Shown here piece after piece: positions 59,505 through 64,000 of a stretch of 64,000 bases of DNA; the first letter of the stretch is position 1; every line of letters begins with the position of its first letter. Where the stretch lies: NCBI RefSeq assembly GCF_009765785.1, contig NZ_LMUT01000003.1, positions 129,292-193,291 of the forward strand. The letters are read 5' to 3'. The stretch comes from Granulicella sp. L46. GTDB taxonomy: Bacteria > Acidobacteriota > Terriglobia > Terriglobales > Acidobacteriaceae. The position numbers and the translations under genes were made by a program. The notes beneath the pieces were generated by a model, which saw only the letters and a program-made list of their open reading frames with translations, was not told the DNA's origin and searched no databases.

Positions 59505-60644
59505 TCACGCGAATTCCTTGATCTTCCGACGCAAGTAGCGGTTCCAGTACATGACGAGGCCAGTTGCGGTAAGGACGGCGAGGCTTAGGCCTAAGAGGAA
59601 CCAGAGTATTTTGATGGGGAGACCCCAGAGGGTTCCGAAGTGGAGTGGGTGCATGGACCAGAGGAACCAGTCGCCGACGGAGTGGTTGGCGCCGTAGTGC
59701 CAGTCGGTGAGTACGCGGGCGTCGACGGTCGAGATGGCGATGATGTCGCGGTGAGAAAAGTCGGCGGGGTCGCGTAGATCCATCTGAGCGTAGGCGGAGG
59801 TGCCGAGCAGCGAGGGATCGCTGATGGAGAAGAGGCGGCCTTGGGGAGAGGCTTGCTGGGCCGCGTCAAGGATCGATTGGAGCGAGGCGCGGTGCGGGCC
59901 GGTGGGCGTGGTGGACGGCATGCTGGGTGAGGCCATTCCGCTGAGAGGCGAGAGAGCATTGACGGCGGCGACGATGGGTCTGTAGAAGCCGAAGTAGACG
60001 CCGGAGAGCGACCACCAGATGACGATGAAGAGGGTCCAAAAGCCGATAGCGTGGTGGAGATCGAAGTTGATGCGACGCCAGTTGCTGCGCAGGCTGAGGG
60101 TGAGGGCGCGCGACCAGCGCGCAATTCCCTGCCACCAGAGAAAAATTCCGGTAATGCAGAGAAGGAGAAGGATGGCCGCGCCGATGGCATTGACCTGTTC
60201 GCCATATGCGGGGCTGAGCAGGAGAAGAACGTGGAGATCGTGGATCCATTGCACCCACGTGCGGGGCCGGGGATGGAGGGCGGCGGTGACGGGGTCGGCA
60301 ATGAGGGTGAAATGGGAGCCGGTGGACGTGACGGCGTCGAGCGTGTAGGCGGGGATGGTGGGCCAGGGAGTGTAGAGGTCGGTGACGTGGGCGGTGGGAT
60401 AGGCTCGCGCGAATGTATCCATCACGGTGGGGATCGAAGCGAGGTGCGCGGGGTCGTAGGCGGAGAGATGTGCGGGAAGCGTTGTGCGGGTTAGCTCGTT
60501 TTCGAATACCAGGATCGATCCAGTGAGGGCGATCACGATGACGTAAACGGACAAGAAGATTCCGGACCAGAGATGGATCTGGAAGAGCGCCTTGCGCAGG
60601 AAGAGCTTGCGCGGGTTGTGGACGGCATCGTGGAGAAACGGCAT
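59505..60644 (-). CDS. PepSY-associated membrane protein
   Basis: 379 aa with four membrane helices: residues about 23-43 (HLWSGIFLSVYVIVIALTGSILVF), about 150-175, 205-225 and 345-370. Shape and motifs (FQIHLWSG at the first helix, the HxxxG-type loops) are those of PepSY-TM proteins, often beside TonB-dependent receptors and linked to siderophore or metal reduction and uptake. It begins only 5 bases after the S9 peptidase stop, so the two are co-transcribed. Confidence 0.82.
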   Translation of the reverse strand: MPFLHDAVHNPRKLFLRKALFQIHLWSGIFLSVYVIVIALTGSILVFENELTRTTLPAHLSAYDPAHLASIPTVMDTFARAYPTAHVTDLYTPWPTIPAYTLDAVTSTGSHFTLIADPVTAALHPRPRTWVQWIHDLHVLLLLSPAYGEQVNAIGAAILLLLCITGIFLWWQGIARWSRALTLSLRSNWRRINFDLHHAIGFWTLFIVIWWSLSGVYFGFYRPIVAAVNALSPLSGMASPSMPSTTPTGPHRASLQSILDAAQQASPQGRLFSISDPSLLGTSAYAQMDLRDPADFSHRDIIAISTVDARVLTDWHYGANHSVGDWFLWSMHPLHFGTLWGLPIKILWFLLGLSLAVLTATGLVMYWNRYLRRKIKEFA

Positions 60645-60649
60645 ACGGG

Positions 60650-62698
60650 CTACTTGTTGAGATGGGTGTCGTACCAGGCCAGGATGCGCGTTAGGGATTC
60701 GATCTGGTGGGCCTGCTCGTGGAAGATATGCTGCTCGCGAGGGTAGCGAACCATCTGAACATCCTTGTTGAGGAAGCGGAGGCCGTTGTAAAACTCTTCG
60801 CCTTGCGAGATGGGGACACGAGGATCCGCTTCGCCGTGGAGGATGAGAACCGGCGTTTGAACGTTGGCAACGTAGCGGACGGGCGAGTGGGCATCGTAGA
60901 TGGCGATGTTGGGTTGAAGCGGGCCCATGTAGCTTTGCGAGAAGCTAGGCGAGATGTCAGTGGTGGTGGCCATGCTGTAGAGGTCGGTGACACCGGCGCC
61001 GTCCATCGCAACCTTGAAGCGGTCGGTGTGGGTGACGGTCCAGGAGGTCATGAATCCGCCGAAGCTCCAGCCTCCGATGCCGAGGCGGTTGGGGTCGCTG
61101 ATGCCCTGGGCGATGAGGTCGTCGACGCCGGCCATGATGTCGGCGAAGTCACCGCCACCCCAATCCTGATAGTCGGCTTCGGTGAAGGCTGGCCCCTGGC
61201 CCTCGGAGCCGCGGGGATTGGGAAGTAGGACGACATAGCCGTGCGACGCAAGCATCGTGGCATAGTTGTACCAATTGCCGTTGAAGCCAATGGTCCAGGC
61301 TTCTTCAGGGCCGCCATGGACGTGGACGATGGTCTTGTACTTGGTTCCCTGCTGGTAGTCGGGCGGAAGAACGACTACACCGTAGACGATGTGGTGGTCT
61401 TTCGGATTCTTCCAGGAGATTTCGCGCTGGTCGCCGATGTTCCAGTTCGCAACCTGCGGGTTGGTATTAGCAAGGGCTTCGGAGTGGCCGTCGTGCCAGG
61501 CGTAAGGATCAGGGGCTTCCGTCGGTGTGTCGCCGAGGAAGGCGAAGGTGCGGCCGTCGGGAGTGACGTCGAAGGATTCGCTGGAGGCGGGAAAGCCCGA
61601 GAGCGGCGTGATGGTGAAGTTCGCAGTGTCGACGTCGACGAGTTCATAATGCGTTGCGACGATCTGGTTGACGAGGAGGTGGGAGCCGTTGCCAAGCCAA
61701 TGCATCTCGCGGATGGTGCCGGGAAGTTTGGATTCGAGCTTGATGTCCGCACCCGTGGATAGCATTTTGACGAAGTGCTCATCGGTGATGTGGAGCGTAG
61801 TGAAGCGCGAGTAGGCAACACGCAGGCCATCATGCGAGAAGGTGGGAGTGGCGTAGCCGGAGATAGGCTCGAGGGTTTTGGTGACCGCACCGGTGCGAGC
61901 ATCGAGAAGGAGGACTTTGGAGACGCGCCAGTAGTCGTCGATGCGGGGCGTGGGAGAGGCGCGGGAGATGATCGTGGCGTCGTCGGGCGACCACTCGATG
62001 GTGTCGATGTTGATGTCGCCGGTGGTCAGGTGACGCGCTTGATGTGAGGCGAGATCGTAGATCCAGAGGCGATCGTACTTGTAATGGTGGTCGACGTAGT
62101 CCTGATCGTTCTTGTCTTTCTTTGCGGCAGCTTCGGCGGGCGTGTCCGTGTCGGTGCGGACGAAGGCGATGGACTTGCCATCGTGGGACCAGCGGAAAGA
62201 TTTGATGCCGCCGGGGAGGTAGGTGAGGGGTTCCGCTTCACCGCCGGAGAGAGAGATGATCCAGAGTTGCATGGCGTCGGCGTCGGCTTCAGGTTTGGCG
62301 GGGATGTCCGGGCGGGTGGGCGTTGAGGTGAAGTGGTAAGGCGAAGGCTCGGCGTTGGACAGCGGATTCGAGCGGTTAGAGAGAAACGCGAGGTGAGAGC
62401 CATCGGGCGAGAAGGCGGGATTGTCTTCGGCGGCTCCGCTGTACGCGAAGGGATGCGCGCTATTGGGGACGCCGACGGTGGCGAGGAAGATGTGGGCGTC
62501 ACGATGCTTGCCGGCCGGGACGGAAGTGTCCACCGCGTAGGCAACGAGTTTGCCGTCGGGGGAGATTGCCGGTTCGGCGACGCGTTTGATGTTCACAATG
62601 TCGGAGGGCTGGATCGTGGTCTTCTGGGCGCACGCAGGAACGATGGGGGAGCAAAGGAGGGCGGCGAGGACGCGGAGTCGAGAGGTAGGGGAGGCCAT
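60650..62698 (-). CDS. Prolyl oligopeptidase family S9 peptidase, secreted
   Basis: 682 aa. Signal peptide at residues 1-24 (ends PACAQ), WD40/TolB-like beta-propeller (about 35-410: LVAYAVDTSV, NPAFSPDGSHLAFLSNR, IEWSPDDATII, SFRWSHDGKSIAFVR), then an alpha/beta hydrolase domain with VHGGPEEAW (oxyanion), the nucleophile in GGWSFGGFMTSW, the Asp in HGEADPRVP and the His in REQHIF. Acylaminoacyl-peptidase-like. AAAGGA lies 7 bases before the ATG. May break peptides for import by the receptor encoded upstream. Confidence 0.92.
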   Translation of the reverse strand: MASPTSRLRVLAALLCSPIVPACAQKTTIQPSDIVNIKRVAEPAISPDGKLVAYAVDTSVPAGKHRDAHIFLATVGVPNSAHPFAYSGAAEDNPAFSPDGSHLAFLSNRSNPLSNAEPSPYHFTSTPTRPDIPAKPEADADAMQLWIISLSGGEAEPLTYLPGGIKSFRWSHDGKSIAFVRTDTDTPAEAAAKKDKNDQDYVDHHYKYDRLWIYDLASHQARHLTTGDINIDTIEWSPDDATIISRASPTPRIDDYWRVSKVLLLDARTGAVTKTLEPISGYATPTFSHDGLRVAYSRFTTLHITDEHFVKMLSTGADIKLESKLPGTIREMHWLGNGSHLLVNQIVATHYELVDVDTANFTITPLSGFPASSESFDVTPDGRTFAFLGDTPTEAPDPYAWHDGHSEALANTNPQVANWNIGDQREISWKNPKDHHIVYGVVVLPPDYQQGTKYKTIVHVHGGPEEAWTIGFNGNWYNYATMLASHGYVVLLPNPRGSEGQGPAFTEADYQDWGGGDFADIMAGVDDLIAQGISDPNRLGIGGWSFGGFMTSWTVTHTDRFKVAMDGAGVTDLYSMATTTDISPSFSQSYMGPLQPNIAIYDAHSPVRYVANVQTPVLILHGEADPRVPISQGEEFYNGLRFLNKDVQMVRYPREQHIFHEQAHQIESLTRILAWYDTHLNK

Positions 62699-62791
62699 CG
62701 GGGTTCCTTTGATTGTAGGGGCGCGGGGGCGGGTTCTAGTGCGGGAATCTTCGCGCTTCGGTCAAGAGGTCGCGGGTTACGAGCAGTGCCG

Positions 62792-62840
62792 GAAAAAATG
62801 CTGCGCGCGCGGCGGCTGTTGGCCGTTCCGCACGCGCAGC
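62792..62840 (-). terminator. Rho-independent terminator after the TonB-dependent receptor gene
   Basis: Minus strand: GCTGCGCG(T)GCGG, loop, CCGCCGCGCGCGCAGC, then ATTTTTT. It stands a few bases after the receptor stop and separates it from the S9 peptidase gene. Confidence 0.7.
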
Positions 62841-62844
62841 TTGG

Positions 62845-64000
62845 TTAGAACTGCAGCTTGAGGGCGAACTGCAGCGAGCGTGGAGCACCGATTTGATACA
62901 GGCTGCTGAAGCCACCGTCAGCGCCGCCGCCGCCCAAGCTGGAGGCAAGCGTTTCGGAGGAGATACCGAAGTAGGGGTTGACGGCGCCATAGCTCGTGAG
63001 AATGTTACGGCCGTCGTTGACCCCTACATCGCCGAAGAGCGGGTGGTTGAAGACATTGAAGGCCTCGGCCCGGAACTGCAGCACGATGTCGTTGTGGATG
63101 GGAAATGTGCGACGGAGAGCGACGTCTTCCTGCCAGACGTCGAAGCCGCGAATGGTGTTGCGACCGAGATCGCCCTGGGTGAAGCTGCTGGCGGGTGTGC
63201 TAAAGGCAGCAGGGTTGATTACGCGTCCACCAGCAGCGGAGGGCTCGGAGAGCCAGATAGGCTGGCCGGGAACAACGTCGGGACGCTGGTTGGCCGCGGT
63301 CTCGTTATAGACGAGACCGAAGGAGAAGACGCCGGTATAAACCGTGAGCGGAGCGGCGGTATTGGAGCGGAAGAGGCTGTCGACGGCCCAGCCGTTAGCG
63401 ATGTATTTGACTACGCTATTGCCGCGCGTAAGCTTTGGCAGCTCGTAGGTGATGGCATTGGTGAAGGTGTTGCGGATATCAAAGTCCGAAGAACCGTAGT
63501 CGAGACTGGGAGCGTAGACGGTATAGTACGGAACCGGCAGCGCTACGCCGGAGCCGTTGTCGAGGCCATGCGACCACGTGTACGTTGCCAGAAACTGCAG
63601 GTGATGCCAGAGCTGTTGCTTGAATTCGAACTGCAAGGCGTTGTAGTTGGAGTAGTCGTGATTGGTGATGACGTCGAGGAATTGGAAGTCGGCGTTGGCA
63701 CCCATGGCAGGCGTGAGCATCTCGTTACGCAGAAGGTCGCTGCCAATGTTGCCGACGTAGGTGAGCTTCATGCTGCGATTGCCGCCGAGGTTCTGCTGCA
63801 ATCCAAGGTTCCACATGTAGGTGCGAGGATCGCGCAGGTGCGGATCAAACGCAAACACGAAAGAGTATGGAGGATCGAGGGTGAAAGGGATGGGAGCAGC
63901 GGCGGCCTGCGAGAGCGGATAGGTGCCGTCGGTTCCGTAGAGGTATTCGGAACGGCTGTAGGGGAACCCAAGAGTTCCCTGCGCGCCCTGCTGGTTGCCC
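62845..64000 (-). CDS. TonB-dependent receptor, Oar-like (C-terminal part; 5' end outside window)
   Basis: About 384 codons of the beta-barrel C-terminus are visible; the frame runs open to the right edge (the apparent start at 63858 is only an internal GTG). Typical strand pairs: FDPHLRDPRTYMWNLGLQQNLG, SMKLTYVGNIGSDLLR, FQFLDVITNHDYSNYNALQFEFKQQ, LQFLATYTWSHGLDNGS, and the C-terminal FRAEAFNVFNHPLFGD, ending in LKLQF with the terminal Phe needed for outer-membrane assembly. This family (carboxypeptidase-like N-terminal domain, plug, barrel) is highly expanded in Acidobacteriota. Confidence 0.87.
   Translation of the reverse strand, partial: GNQQGAQGTLGFPYSRSEYLYGTDGTYPLSQAAAAPIPFTLDPPYSFVFAFDPHLRDPRTYMWNLGLQQNLGGNRSMKLTYVGNIGSDLLRNEMLTPAMGANADFQFLDVITNHDYSNYNALQFEFKQQLWHHLQFLATYTWSHGLDNGSGVALPVPYYTVYAPSLDYGSSDFDIRNTFTNAITYELPKLTRGNSVVKYIANGWAVDSLFRSNTAAPLTVYTGVFSFGLVYNETAANQRPDVVPGQPIWLSEPSAAGGRVINPAAFSTPASSFTQGDLGRNTIRGFDVWQEDVALRRTFPIHNDIVLQFRAEAFNVFNHPLFGDVGVNDGRNILTSYGAVNPYFGISSETLASSLGGGGADGGFSSLYQIGAPRSLQFALKLQF

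Overview
The window looks like the chromosome of an acidobacterium of the Terriglobia type (Granulicella, Edaphobacter or Terriglobus-like). This is inferred from the large Oar-like TonB-dependent receptor, the FG-GAP and Ig-repeat secreted protein, the PEP-CTERM protein, Reg_prop/Y_Y_Y sensor kinases, CadC-TPR regulators and dispersed GGCTAAAGCC palindromes. No rRNA and no intact tRNA was seen.

Region 1 (1-6689) is the right end of an integrated element. Leftward genes encode a Prim-Pol/helicase replication protein (cut by the window edge), an HK97-type capsid protein and three unknown proteins. A 700-base control region (4500-5200) holds six leftward promoter-like elements with identical 17-bp spacers (one lies at 3937), two copies of a 25-bp palindromic operator exactly 105 bp apart, and three 14-bp direct repeats. 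Rightward genes are small and unknown. The element ends in integrase-arm-like repeats and a tRNA-Gly(CCC) gene cut at the end of its anticodon loop. Capsid plus primase without terminase, portal or tail genes (in what is visible) suggests a capsid-carrying satellite or a reduced prophage.

Region 2 (6.9-13.4 kb) is housekeeping: a tandem universal stress protein, a two-domain M16 zinc protease, an RsbW-like kinase/STAS antagonist pair, and glycerol kinase, separated by palindromic and 50-bp tandem repeats.

Region 3 (13.6-39.4 kb) is a Wzx/Wzy-type exopolysaccharide locus. It has a Wza-like export protein, a Wzz-like chain-length protein, GDP-fucose genes (gmd, fcl), a flippase, an FkbM methyltransferase, five glycosyltransferases, a Wzy polymerase, a zinc-ribbon-containing epimerase, an acetyltransferase, dTDP-rhamnose genes (rmlB, rmlA, rmlD and opposed rmlC), an initiating phosphoglycosyltransferase and Wzi. 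Relics of two GT4 enzymes, a hexapeptide acetyltransferase and possibly a Tat-exported protein lie in its gaps.

Region 4 (39.6-50 kb) has a J-domain protein, a DUF2165 membrane protein, a Moco-fold/cytochrome c fusion, RidA with a truncated acetamidase, and the most notable system of the window: a GRRM-type RiPP operon. That operon encodes a secreted precursor with twelve W-x-N motifs, a radical SAM/SPASM enzyme, a secreted protein ending in an I78-inhibitor-like segment, and a small secreted helical protein, and it closes with a terminator. It is divergent from a Reg_prop histidine kinase and NarL regulator, which converge on a lone receiver protein.

Region 5 (50-64 kb) has a large unknown secreted protein, an FG-GAP/Ig repeat protein, a PEP-CTERM protein, a CadC-TPR regulator, and a leftward group of TonB-dependent receptor, S9 peptidase and PepSY membrane protein.
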